A stretch of DNA of 64,000 nucleotides from Sphingobium_A sp965228065. GTDB lineage: Bacteria > Pseudomonadota > Alphaproteobacteria > Sphingomonadales > Sphingomonadaceae. The position numbers were made by a program, and so were the translations under genes. The DNA is taken from contig OZ245788.1 in assembly GCA_965228065.1 (NCBI GenBank), positions 4,154,001 through 4,218,000 of the forward strand. Direction: 5' to 3'. Of the stretch, positions 19,542 through 27,605 are shown in pieces (within the stretch, counting starts at the first letter, position 1; each line of letters begins with the position of its first letter). The notes below the pieces were generated by a model. It made no database searches and was not told the DNA's origin. It saw only the letters and a program-made list of their open reading frames with translations.

Positions 19542-21026
19542 TCAGGGTTGTTTGGTCAGCGAGATCCAATGGGTCAAAGCATTGCGGACGCGCTGGTTGT
19601 CGCCATCGCCGATCGCGGTCGCCGCGCCGTTCAGCGTCGTGCCGCGCAGCTTGAGCGACAAATGGACCGAATAGCTGTAGCGCAACGTCTCGGGGTTCGG
19701 GATGCGTGCGTTGAGATCGCCGTCGAAATAGCCCTTTTCGAAGCGTGCCTTGGACACGAGCGTCGGAAGTTGATCGCCGAACGTCGCGCGGATCATGCCG
19801 TCGGGCTGGAAAGCGAGCTCGACCGGCATTTCCTTGGTCGGCGTTGTCAGTGTGCCCTTCCAGGTGCCGACCAGATCCGCGGACGGTGCGAACGCCGTCG
19901 TCTTGGGCTCTGGCGGTGTCGTCGGCGCGGGCTTCCATCCGGGCAGCATGATCGCATTGATCTTGTCTGCGACGATCCGCGACGCCGGGCTGCTGGAATT
20001 GGTCAGCACGACCACGGCGATATTGCGATCCGGGAATATCTGCATGCTCGTCGCGACACCGGCCATCCCTCCGGTGTGCGAGACGACTCGATAGCCATCC
20101 TTGGTGCGCACGCTGAAGCCGACGCCATAGCCGCTGTCTTCGTCGCGGACCGCCTGCGGATCTGCGGGCACATGCATCGCGTCGATCGAGGCGTCGCTAA
20201 GGATCGCTTTCTGGCCCGACAGGTGGTTTTTTAGATGGAAGCCGGCGAAGCGCACCAGATCATGCGCGCTCGAATAGACCGCCGAAGCGCCGGGATGATC
20301 GAATTCGTAGAAGGGAACAGGCTCGCCGTCCTTGCCGTAACGCATCGCGGCGAAGCGCTCGAGGCCGGGGCCGATATCGACCGAAGTATGGGTCATGCCC
20401 AGCGGCAGAAACACTTCGCGCCGCATGAAGTCGGCATAGCTGACACCGGAGACGCGGCTGATGATCTCGTCGAGCACACCGAAGCCGAGATTGGAATATT
20501 GGTATTTCTCGCCAGGCGCGGTGAACAGATTGCCATAGGTCTGGATGGTGTAGTCCATCGGCGGCCGGATGAAGGGTTCGTCCTCGTAGAAGAACTGGAA
20601 GTGCAGCGGCAGGCCGGCGGTATGTGCGGCGACGCGGCGCACGGTGGCGTCGCGGGCATCGCCGACGCGTGCAGTGAGCTTGCCCGCACCGAGATAGTCG
20701 TTGGCCGGCTTGTCGAGATCGACCTTGCCGGCCTGGACGAGCGTCATCAGCCCGGTGGCGGTGATCGGCTTGGAAATCGACGCGAGCGAATACATGGTGT
20801 TCTGGTCGGCCGGGATCTGCTTCTCGCGATCGGCCCAGCCGAAACCCTCCTCCCAGACGATCTTGCCGTCCTGCATCACCGCGACGGCGACCGACGGCAC
20901 CGATTTCTCGGTGATCTGTTCGCGGATCGCGGCGCGCACGCTATCGAACCGGTCGGCCATTGCTGGCGTCGCTCCGCCCATCAGCAGCATGCTGGCCAGA
21001 ACCAGCCTCGGCATCTTCGGCGTCAT
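19542..21026 (-). CDS. Secreted serine hydrolase, beta-lactamase fold with C-terminal lipocalin-like domain
   Basis: 494 residues, signal MTPKMPRLVL...TPAMA. Catalytic SISK (Ser ~83 in LASISKP), tyrosine motif YSN in YQYSNLGF and an HTGG motif in SHTGGMAGV. The last ~100 residues, beginning LVGTWKGTL, form a separate beta-rich domain as seen in many esterase/D-aminopeptidase relatives. Start 21026 is backed by AAGGAGGGGG. It is divergent from the M55 D-aminopeptidase, and both share an intergenic region with copy 3 of the 25-bp motif. Confidence 0.85.
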   Translation of the reverse strand: MTPKMPRLVLASMLLMGGATPAMADRFDSVRAAIREQITEKSVPSVAVAVMQDGKIVWEEGFGWADREKQIPADQNTMYSLASISKPITATGLMTLVQAGKVDLDKPANDYLGAGKLTARVGDARDATVRRVAAHTAGLPLHFQFFYEDEPFIRPPMDYTIQTYGNLFTAPGEKYQYSNLGFGVLDEIISRVSGVSYADFMRREVFLPLGMTHTSVDIGPGLERFAAMRYGKDGEPVPFYEFDHPGASAVYSSAHDLVRFAGFHLKNHLSGQKAILSDASIDAMHVPADPQAVRDEDSGYGVGFSVRTKDGYRVVSHTGGMAGVATSMQIFPDRNIAVVVLTNSSSPASRIVADKINAIMLPGWKPAPTTPPEPKTTAFAPSADLVGTWKGTLTTPTKEMPVELAFQPDGMIRATFGDQLPTLVSKARFEKGYFDGDLNARIPNPETLRYSYSVHLSLKLRGTTLNGAATAIGDGDNQRVRNALTHWISLTKQP

Positions 21027-21079
21027 AGTCGCCCCCTCCTTGTTTCGAATATCGGAATTGATTCGCTGAAACTGAAAGC

Positions 21080-21104
21080 TGCAATCCTGGATGGAAAAGC
21101 GCAA
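21080..21104. promoter_or_regulatory. Shared hydrolase-upstream motif, copy 3
   Basis: TGCAATCCTG, then GGAAAAG, ending GCAA. It lies in the 127-bp divergent gap between a serine hydrolase (start 21026) and the D-aminopeptidase (start 21154) and could control either or both. Confidence 0.55.
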
Positions 21105-21153
21105 CGGGAATGCTAGGATGGTCCGAAACAAAAAATCTTTGGGGGATTCCATC

Positions 21154-22080
21154 ATGCCGATCCGTTCACATCGTCTTCGCCGTACATTGGCACTGGGTTT
21201 GTCCTGCGCCGCACTTCTCGCCGCAACGCAGCCCGCACAGGCGCAGCAAGGGCGCCGCATTTTCATCTCGATCGATATGGAGGGCATTGCCGGCGCGGTG
21301 ACACCCAACCAGATCAGCGGGACCGGCATCGATTATCAGCGCCAGCGCCGGATCATGACCGACGAACTCCTCGCCGCGATCGCCGGCGCACGTGAGGCGG
21401 GGGCGACCGAATTCGTCGTCGCCGATGCGCATGGCGACATGCAGAATATTTTGATCGAGGATTTGCCCGCCGATGTCCGGCTGGTCCGCGGCAGTCCGAG
21501 GCCGCTGATGATGATGGAGGGGGTGCAGAATGGCCGTTTCGACGGTGCGATGTTCATCGGCTATCATGCCGGCGCCTCCAATCCGCGCGGCGTGCGTGCG
21601 CACACCTTCTCCAGCGCGCGTATTTCGGAAGTGAAGCTCAACGGGGTGCCCGCCTCCGAAGGATCGATGAACGCCGCGCTGGCCGCGCAATATGGCGTGC
21701 CGGTGATCCTGGCGACGGGTGACGATGCCGCGGTCGAGGAACTGGTGCCGGTCATCCCCGGTGCCGAGACCGTCGTCGTCAAGCGGTCGGTCGGCTTCCA
21801 CGCGGCCGACGCACTGGTGCCCGCCGAAGCGCAACGTCTGATCCGTATCGCCGCAGCCAAGGCGGTGCAGAAGATCCCGCAGGTGAAGCCGGCCAAGGCG
21901 ACGCAGCCGGTGACGATCGATCTCACCTTCCACTTCTATCGCCCGGCCGAACTGCTCGCCTATCTGCCCAATGTGGAGCGGATCGGCGCGCGTTCGGTCC
22001 GCTGGAAATCGGCTGACATGGCATCGGCGATGAAATTCATGGAATTCGCGATGTCGTACAATGTGGAGCTTCAGCCCTGA
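21154..22080 (+). CDS. M55 D-aminopeptidase, DppA family, exported
   Basis: 308 residues. A signal peptide (LALGLSCAALLAATQPAQA) is followed by the complete zinc-ligand set of DppA: Asp and Glu in SIDMEGIAG, His in ADAHGD, His in GYHAG and Glu in SEGSMN. DppA-type enzymes release D-alanine from D-Ala peptides. Export is unusual for classic DppA but fits scavenging or peptidoglycan turnover in the periplasm. The start at 21154 follows a GGGGGATT site. Confidence 0.9.
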   Translation: MPIRSHRLRRTLALGLSCAALLAATQPAQAQQGRRIFISIDMEGIAGAVTPNQISGTGIDYQRQRRIMTDELLAAIAGAREAGATEFVVADAHGDMQNILIEDLPADVRLVRGSPRPLMMMEGVQNGRFDGAMFIGYHAGASNPRGVRAHTFSSARISEVKLNGVPASEGSMNAALAAQYGVPVILATGDDAAVEELVPVIPGAETVVVKRSVGFHAADALVPAEAQRLIRIAAAKAVQKIPQVKPAKATQPVTIDLTFHFYRPAELLAYLPNVERIGARSVRWKSADMASAMKFMEFAMSYNVELQP

Positions 22081-22095
22081 CCATCGTGCATTCGA

Positions 22096-22119
22096 GGCGA
22101 CGGGCTTACCCCCGTCGCC
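22096..22119. terminator. Hairpin overlapping the PepSY gene stop codon
   Basis: GGCGACGGG (22096-22104), loop of six, CCCGTCGCC (22111-22119). It covers the stop codon at 22106-22108 and sits between convergent genes, so it probably ends both transcripts. Confidence 0.7.
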
Positions 22120-23236
22120 GCCGGCGCCACCACAGCATCACGCCGGTCACACTGAACGCGGCGGTTGCGATCCCGGCGACGAAGATCGCGATGCGGCCGG
22201 CCAGGCCGAACGCCTTCCCCGAATGCAGCGGATATTGCCAGGCGAAGAACAGGTCGCCCGCGCTCTCGCCATTATCGTGCCGCTGCCCGATGATCGTGCC
22301 GTCCGCTTTCCGTACATAGGTCCAAAGCCGGCCCATGCCGTCCAGGTCGCGCGGATCGAAGCTGCGCACGCCATAGACGCCCTTGTTCGGAATGGTCGCG
22401 ACACTGTCGACCGGGCCCGCGCCATGCGCCCGTGCGATCGCGACCGCGCGCCCTATGCCGATATCGGGGGTGTGACCGGCCGTATCGGCGAATCCGTAAT
22501 GTAGCCGCTCCGAAACCGGCGAGACCAATCGCACGACGTCGCGACTTTCCTCCTCCCAGGTCAGGCACAGGCCGGTGACCGCCAGCGCGAGCGTGACGGG
22601 ATAGAGCCACATGCCGGGTGCCCGATGAAGATCGAACAGCCGGCGCAGCCCGCGACCTTTGACGAGGAAGGCAGAGCGCAGCGCGGCCAGTCGCGGCACC
22701 GCCAGCATCAGCGCAGGGATATGGTCGAGCGTCCACAGCAGCGCGATCAGCCCGAGGAACCATGCCATGGCCGGTCCGAGCATCAGGTCCATATGGAGGG
22801 CGTAGAGGCTGTCCATCAGATGGCGGCGGTCGAAGGCCAGCGTATCGCTCGCCCGCCAGCCCAGCAGCCGTCCATCGCCCGGATGCGCAAAGATCTGCAC
22901 AGCCGCGGATCCGCCGGCCGGCTTTTCGAGCGCGCCGATCAGCATGATCGTGTCGCCGGCGCGTTCGGGCAGATCGACATAGCGCGGCGAAAAACCGGGC
23001 AGCGCCGCGTGGGCAGCAGCGAGTGCCCGGTCGGCCGCTGGCTCGGCCGGCAGCGACGCGGCCGGCACCGATCGCCAGTCCGGATTGAGCCAGCGATCGA
23101 GCTCGTCGTAGAAGACGATCGCCGAACCGGTCAGGGACAGCGCGAACAGCCACAGCGCCGCACCCAGGCCGAACCAGCGATGCCAGAGGCGCAGCGCATG
23201 GCGCGGCCGGAACGTGCGGCGCGCGGATGCATCCAT
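22106..23236 (-). CDS. PepSY-associated transmembrane protein (siderophore/iron reductase-like)
   Basis: 376 residues with four helices; LRLWHRWFGLGAALWLFALSLTGSAIVFYDEL is the PepSY_TM start, and HRAPGMWLYPVTLALAVTGLCLTW plus a final VTGVMLWWRRRRR follow. Such proteins are found beside TonB receptors and are thought to reduce or help release imported ferric siderophores or heme. It begins two bases after the receptor stop, so it is the last gene of the uptake operon. ATG at 23236 is used. Confidence 0.85.
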   Translation of the reverse strand: MDASARRTFRPRHALRLWHRWFGLGAALWLFALSLTGSAIVFYDELDRWLNPDWRSVPAASLPAEPAADRALAAAHAALPGFSPRYVDLPERAGDTIMLIGALEKPAGGSAAVQIFAHPGDGRLLGWRASDTLAFDRRHLMDSLYALHMDLMLGPAMAWFLGLIALLWTLDHIPALMLAVPRLAALRSAFLVKGRGLRRLFDLHRAPGMWLYPVTLALAVTGLCLTWEEESRDVVRLVSPVSERLHYGFADTAGHTPDIGIGRAVAIARAHGAGPVDSVATIPNKGVYGVRSFDPRDLDGMGRLWTYVRKADGTIIGQRHDNGESAGDLFFAWQYPLHSGKAFGLAGRIAIFVAGIATAAFSVTGVMLWWRRRRRG

Positions 23237-23238
23237 CG

Positions 23239-25617
23239 TCAGAAGCGGATCGACGCCGTCAGCCTGATGTCGCGTCCCGCCTCGCGCACGCCCACCACAC
23301 CTTCGTAATCGGGGATGCCGCCATAGTCGGCGACGCTGGAATGCGCGCGATACCGCGTGTCGAACACATTGTAGATGCCGGCGAGCAGGGTCAGCCGGTC
23401 GCTGCCCAATGGCTGCCAGCGACCGAACAGATCCACGACGGTATAGCCGGGCTTGTCGACGAGTTGGGTGGTCGGGATCCAGCCGATCTCGACATTGCGA
23501 TGCAGCACTTCGATATCGTTGAGGTCGTTGTAATGCGTCACGCTCGCTTCGAAGCCGAGCGTCTCGGACGGGCGATATCCCAGCGTCACGTTCCAATTGT
23601 CGCCAACCGACGTACCGAGGCCGATATGCTCATACCCCTCGACGGGGTTGCCGTTGATGCGCGACTTGTAGTGATTGAAATAGGCGTCGATCGAGAAGGG
23701 GCCGCTGCTGTAGCCGGCGCGGAGCTCGACGCCGTTCGCCTTGAATCGACCGATATTCTCGTAATAGTTCGGCGCCTGCGGTGCGGGGCCGTTGCCGATC
23801 TGATCGAGGATCACATCGTCGATCACCATGTCGTAATAGACGGCGGAGGCGCGGAAACCGTCGCGGTCGAAAGCGGCGCCCGCTTCGTAATTGTCGACGC
23901 GTTCGGGGCGCAGGCCGGGTGCGAGCGAGATGCGGCCCGGGCGCTTCTCCAATGTGAAGGCGTCGCCGATCTCCTTGCCGCGGAACGCCTCTGCAACGCT
24001 GGCGTGAAGCGTGAGGCCGCTGACCACTTCGTAGCGCAGGCCGGCGTTGAAGCTGAAGCCGTCGCTCTCGGTGCCGTTGGCGTAGGTGACCTGCGTCAGG
24101 TCGTAGGAGTCGTACCGGGCGCCGACGCTCAGGGTCAGCGGATCGGCGATCCGCCAGTGATCCTGCGCGTAAAGGCCGAAAACGGTGCCGGTTTCAAGGA
24201 AGCGTCCGATGGCGGGATCCCATGCCCAGGGCCCCCAGACCGACTGCGCCTCCAGATAGCGGCTTTCGACGCGATCGTCGCGATATTCGGCGCCGACCAC
24301 CAGATCGTGCTGGCCCCGGCGGAACCGGCCGCGAGCGTCGAAACCATAGCTCTGGATCGTGGCGCCATAGAGACCCCAGCGATCGCTGCGATCCTGCACG
24401 AAGTGCGAGCGCGTCCAATAACCCGTCGCCTCCAGGTCGATGCCTTCGCCGGCGGCAAGGCCGTAGTCGAGGATCGCGGTCTGGCGCTTCGCCTTTGCCG
24501 GGAACAGCGGATCGCCCGCCAGCACCGGCCAGTTCGGCCGCTGGCCGAAGGCCGCCCGTTCGTTCCGTTGCTCGTAGCTTGCAGAGAAACGATGGCCGCT
24601 GCCCAGCGAGCCGCCGAGCTTGACGAAGCCGAGCTTCTGCGTGGCGGCTGTGCCGTACAGCGTGTCTCCGCCGCCATCCTTCATGTTCTGACGGTCGACA
24701 TGCGCATAGGATGCGATCAGGCCCAGATCGTCGCTGATCCGGCCGAACACCGTAGCGCTCAGCTTATAGCCGTCATTGCTGAACCATCCCGCCTTGGCGA
24801 TCGCGCCGACCGACTGGCCGGGTTTCAGCAGATCGTCCGCATCGCGCGTGCGGAAGCGGATGGCGCCGCCGATCGCGCCGAAACCCGATGTCGCCTCGCC
24901 CGCGCCGGCCTTCACGTCGACGGTGGCGAGCAGTTCGGGTTCGATGGAGACGCGGCCGATATGGTGGAACAACGTGCCGCGCTGCGGGGCACCATCCACG
25001 GTCACGTTGAGCATATTGTCTTCCAGGCCGCGCACATAGATCTTCTGCGCGATGCCGACCGATCCGCCGACCGAGACCGACGGCACCTGGCGGAACAGGT
25101 CGGCCAGGTCGTTGGCCTGGCGGAACTCGATCTGTTCGCGGTCGATCTCGACATCGGTCAGCGCGCCGACCACCAAGATCTGCTCGTCCGTCCCGCCATC
25201 GTCGGTCTCCGCAGGCGCATCGATCGCACCCGCGACCGGGGCAGGGGCAGCACGCGTTGCGGTCGCACGCGGGGCAGGGCGGGTGGGCCGCGGCTGCATC
25301 ACGATGCGATAGCCGCCGCGCCCGTCGTCGCGTGCGGACAGGCCGGAGGACGCGAGCAGCCGGGCTAGCGCATCGCCGGTGGTGAACGCGCCGCGCAGAC
25401 CGCCGCTATGCTTGCCGCGCACCAGCGCGGGATCGACCGAGACGACGGTGCCCGCCTGGCGCCCAAGCCGTGCCAATGCCGCGCCGAGCGAGCCCGAAGG
25501 AATGTCGAATGCGCGCGAGGCTTGAGCCGCCTGTGCCGTGGCGGGTGCGCCGATTGCGGCGAGGGAGGCGGTCGCCAGCACTGCCAGTGCTGCGCCGCGC
25601 ATTGAGATCGAAATCAT
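23239..25617 (-). CDS. TonB-dependent receptor with N-terminal STN signalling domain
   Basis: 792 residues. Signal peptide, then an STN domain (~30-100, FDIPSGSLGAALARLGRQAG) that contacts a FecR-type anti-sigma factor, a Pro/Ala linker, a plug domain (~150-270, YVRGLEDNMLNVTVDGAPQ) and a 22-strand barrel ending in the outer-membrane signal LTASIRF. The substrate is probably a ferric siderophore or heme. ATG at 25617 follows AAGGGGA. The STN domain and adjacent FecI/FecR indicate transcriptional feedback by ligand. Confidence 0.92.
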   Translation of the reverse strand: MISISMRGAALAVLATASLAAIGAPATAQAAQASRAFDIPSGSLGAALARLGRQAGTVVSVDPALVRGKHSGGLRGAFTTGDALARLLASSGLSARDDGRGGYRIVMQPRPTRPAPRATATRAAPAPVAGAIDAPAETDDGGTDEQILVVGALTDVEIDREQIEFRQANDLADLFRQVPSVSVGGSVGIAQKIYVRGLEDNMLNVTVDGAPQRGTLFHHIGRVSIEPELLATVDVKAGAGEATSGFGAIGGAIRFRTRDADDLLKPGQSVGAIAKAGWFSNDGYKLSATVFGRISDDLGLIASYAHVDRQNMKDGGGDTLYGTAATQKLGFVKLGGSLGSGHRFSASYEQRNERAAFGQRPNWPVLAGDPLFPAKAKRQTAILDYGLAAGEGIDLEATGYWTRSHFVQDRSDRWGLYGATIQSYGFDARGRFRRGQHDLVVGAEYRDDRVESRYLEAQSVWGPWAWDPAIGRFLETGTVFGLYAQDHWRIADPLTLSVGARYDSYDLTQVTYANGTESDGFSFNAGLRYEVVSGLTLHASVAEAFRGKEIGDAFTLEKRPGRISLAPGLRPERVDNYEAGAAFDRDGFRASAVYYDMVIDDVILDQIGNGPAPQAPNYYENIGRFKANGVELRAGYSSGPFSIDAYFNHYKSRINGNPVEGYEHIGLGTSVGDNWNVTLGYRPSETLGFEASVTHYNDLNDIEVLHRNVEIGWIPTTQLVDKPGYTVVDLFGRWQPLGSDRLTLLAGIYNVFDTRYRAHSSVADYGGIPDYEGVVGVREAGRDIRLTASIRF

Positions 25618-25709
25618 GGAAATCCCCTTGAAAACGGAACCGTTCGCAAGGTGGGACGGGCGGCGCGGCAAAAGGGGACAGCCGGATTGGCGGAGGGTGT
25701 AAAAAAAGA

Positions 25710-26693
25710 TCAGCGGGCACGCACCGCCACGTCTCCGGACGCCGTCCGCAAGACCGTGATGCCGGCGGTTTCGGCGATCGCGTTCAGCGCGCGCGGAGCA
25801 TCGGTCAGCGGATAGCTGCCCGTTACGCGGATGTGTGAAAGGTCCGCCGCATCGAAGCGGATCGGCTGCCTGCGGTAACGATTGAGCTCGGTCAGTATCT
25901 CGGCGAGCGGCTTGTCGTCCGCCTCCAGCCAGCCACGCGCCCAGGCCGCCGCCTGTTCGGGGTCGACCGATCCGATCCGGATCACGCGGCCATCGGCGAT
26001 CGTCGCCCGCTGACCGGGTTCGAGCCTCAGGCAATCTGTATTGTCCGCGGTGAGTGTCGCCGGGCATACGCGCACGCGGGATTCGGTGACGGTGACCAGA
26101 GTGCGTTCGCCATCGCGCTCGACCGCGAATGCGGTGCCCAGCGCTGTGGCGGTGCCATCGCGCGTCTCAACCTGGAATGGGCGTGACGTGTCGGCGACGA
26201 CATTGGCCATGACCCGGCCCCGGAACAGCCGGACGTGCCGCGAAACCCCGTTCTCGTCGACATCGACCGCGCTGTCGGTATCCACCACCAGCGCCGATCC
26301 GTCAGCCATCGTCACGGTGCGCTGCTCGCCGGGCGCGGTGCGATAATCGGGGAAGAGCTGCCGGCCCGCGAAGCTGGTGACGCCCAGCCAGCCGGCGAAC
26401 ACGATCGCGCCGAGACCGAGCAATCCACCCGCCATGCGTCGCGTCGGTCCGCGTTCCCGGCTATGTGTAGCGCGGGTCAGCGCGGCACGCTCGACGCCGT
26501 CCAGCCCCTGGAACCGCGCGTCGAATCCGCGCATCCGGTCGAAAGCGAGACGATGACTGGCATGTTCGGCGCACCAGGCCTCGCAAGCGTCGCGCTGCGC
26601 CGCGGTCACCGCGTCGCCGTTGAGTTCGGCCAGCCAATGCGCTGCCTTGCGGATCACGGCCGCGCTCGGTGTCTCGATCGCCAGGTTCCGCAT
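25710..26693 (-). CDS. FecR-type anti-sigma / signal transducer
   Basis: 327 residues. An N-terminal DUF4880 domain (WLAELNGDAVTAAQRDACEAWCA) binds sigma, one transmembrane helix (~90-110) follows, and a periplasmic FecR domain (YRTAPGEQRTVTMADGS; FRGRVMANV) ends with an STN-like DUF4974 tail. It relays receptor occupancy to FecI. Its ATG is two bases after the fecI stop. Confidence 0.9.
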   Translation of the reverse strand: MRNLAIETPSAAVIRKAAHWLAELNGDAVTAAQRDACEAWCAEHASHRLAFDRMRGFDARFQGLDGVERAALTRATHSRERGPTRRMAGGLLGLGAIVFAGWLGVTSFAGRQLFPDYRTAPGEQRTVTMADGSALVVDTDSAVDVDENGVSRHVRLFRGRVMANVVADTSRPFQVETRDGTATALGTAFAVERDGERTLVTVTESRVRVCPATLTADNTDCLRLEPGQRATIADGRVIRIGSVDPEQAAAWARGWLEADDKPLAEILTELNRYRRQPIRFDAADLSHIRVTGSYPLTDAPRALNAIAETAGITVLRTASGDVAVRAR

Positions 26694-26694
26694 G

Positions 26695-27204
26695 TCAGTC
26701 GGGATAGGCGAATGTGTAGCAGGCGGCGTAGGCGTGTGCGATGTGGCGCTTCACCGTGCGTTCGGAGATGCCGAATTCGGCGGCGATCTCGGCATGCGGC
26801 AATCCGTCGATACGACGCAGCAGGAAGACCGCGCGCACCTGCGCCGACAATCCCCCGAGCAGCAGCATGATGCCGTCGAGAAGCTGGGTCGCGGCGGCGA
26901 TCCGCTCCGGCGTCAGTTCGTCGATATCGCCGAGCATGTCGGCATGCGCGTCGAGATAGGCACGCTCGATATCGCGGCGGCGAACGTCGTCGATCAGCAG
27001 CCGGCGCGCGACGACCGCGAGATAGCGACGCGGATCGGCCAGTGCCTCGGCCGGGCGGCGCTCGATGATCCGGCAGAACGTGTCCTGGGTCAGGTCTGAC
27101 GCACGATGCGGACAACGCGTGCGTCGGCGCAGCCAGCTCTGCAGCCAATGGCCGTGCGCGGCATAGACGCTGCCGATATCCAGGACTGCCGTCCTATCAC
27201 TCAT
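26695..27204 (-). CDS. FecI-type ECF sigma factor
   Basis: 169 residues with sigma region 2 (ASDLTQDTFCRIIERR) and region 4 (FLLRRIDGLPHAEIAAEFGISERTVKRHIAHAY), typical of iron-starvation sigma factors. It should drive the receptor operon and is held by the FecR protein encoded immediately after it. Confidence 0.92.
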   Translation of the reverse strand: MSDRTAVLDIGSVYAAHGHWLQSWLRRRTRCPHRASDLTQDTFCRIIERRPAEALADPRRYLAVVARRLLIDDVRRRDIERAYLDAHADMLGDIDELTPERIAAATQLLDGIMLLLGGLSAQVRAVFLLRRIDGLPHAEIAAEFGISERTVKRHIAHAYAACYTFAYPD

Positions 27205-27605
27205 ATGCCAATGCCGTTGCCACCGCCGGAGCCGAATTTGGGAGTCTTAATAACGAAATTGCGAGGCGTTAGCAATTAATGATGATGGGCTGATTTTGCG
27301 TGAAGCGGCAAGGCCTTTGCACTCCTCTACTGGTTTTGATGCGAACGCCGGGAGCCCGCTATTCCGTGAAGTATCGGAGGGAAGAAGCCGGTTTCCTTCT
27401 TTCGCAGCGGTGGACCCGCTGGAACTTGCGACCACTGCGATGTCAACACAGTGCTCCGCAATCGTATCGGAGTTCTCCGCTTCATCAACCTGTTGACGGA
27501 CAAGGCTCGCTCGGGCGTAATCGGGATGAAATGACATATGGCGTCGTCCATTGCGGACGGCGCCATATCGTCGTCATCCAACCACAGACCGAACGGAGCG
27601 TCAGC
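27205..27605. other. 401-bp intergenic region with no recognised gene
   Basis: It lies between divergent fecI and the S9 peptidase. The first ~100 bases are AT-richer (TAATAACGAAATTG) and probably hold promoters. Open frames on both strands give translations with no recognisable motif, and none has a convincing ribosome site. Confidence 0.5.

Noticed and set aside
23227..25368. 713-codon open frame on the plus strand
   Set aside because: It is antisense to the TonB receptor, whose domains are complete; the frame arises from GC-rich codon bias.
27247..27537. 96-codon minus-strand frame in the fecI/S9 gap
   Set aside because: No ribosome site and no recognisable motif; a competing frame exists on the other strand.
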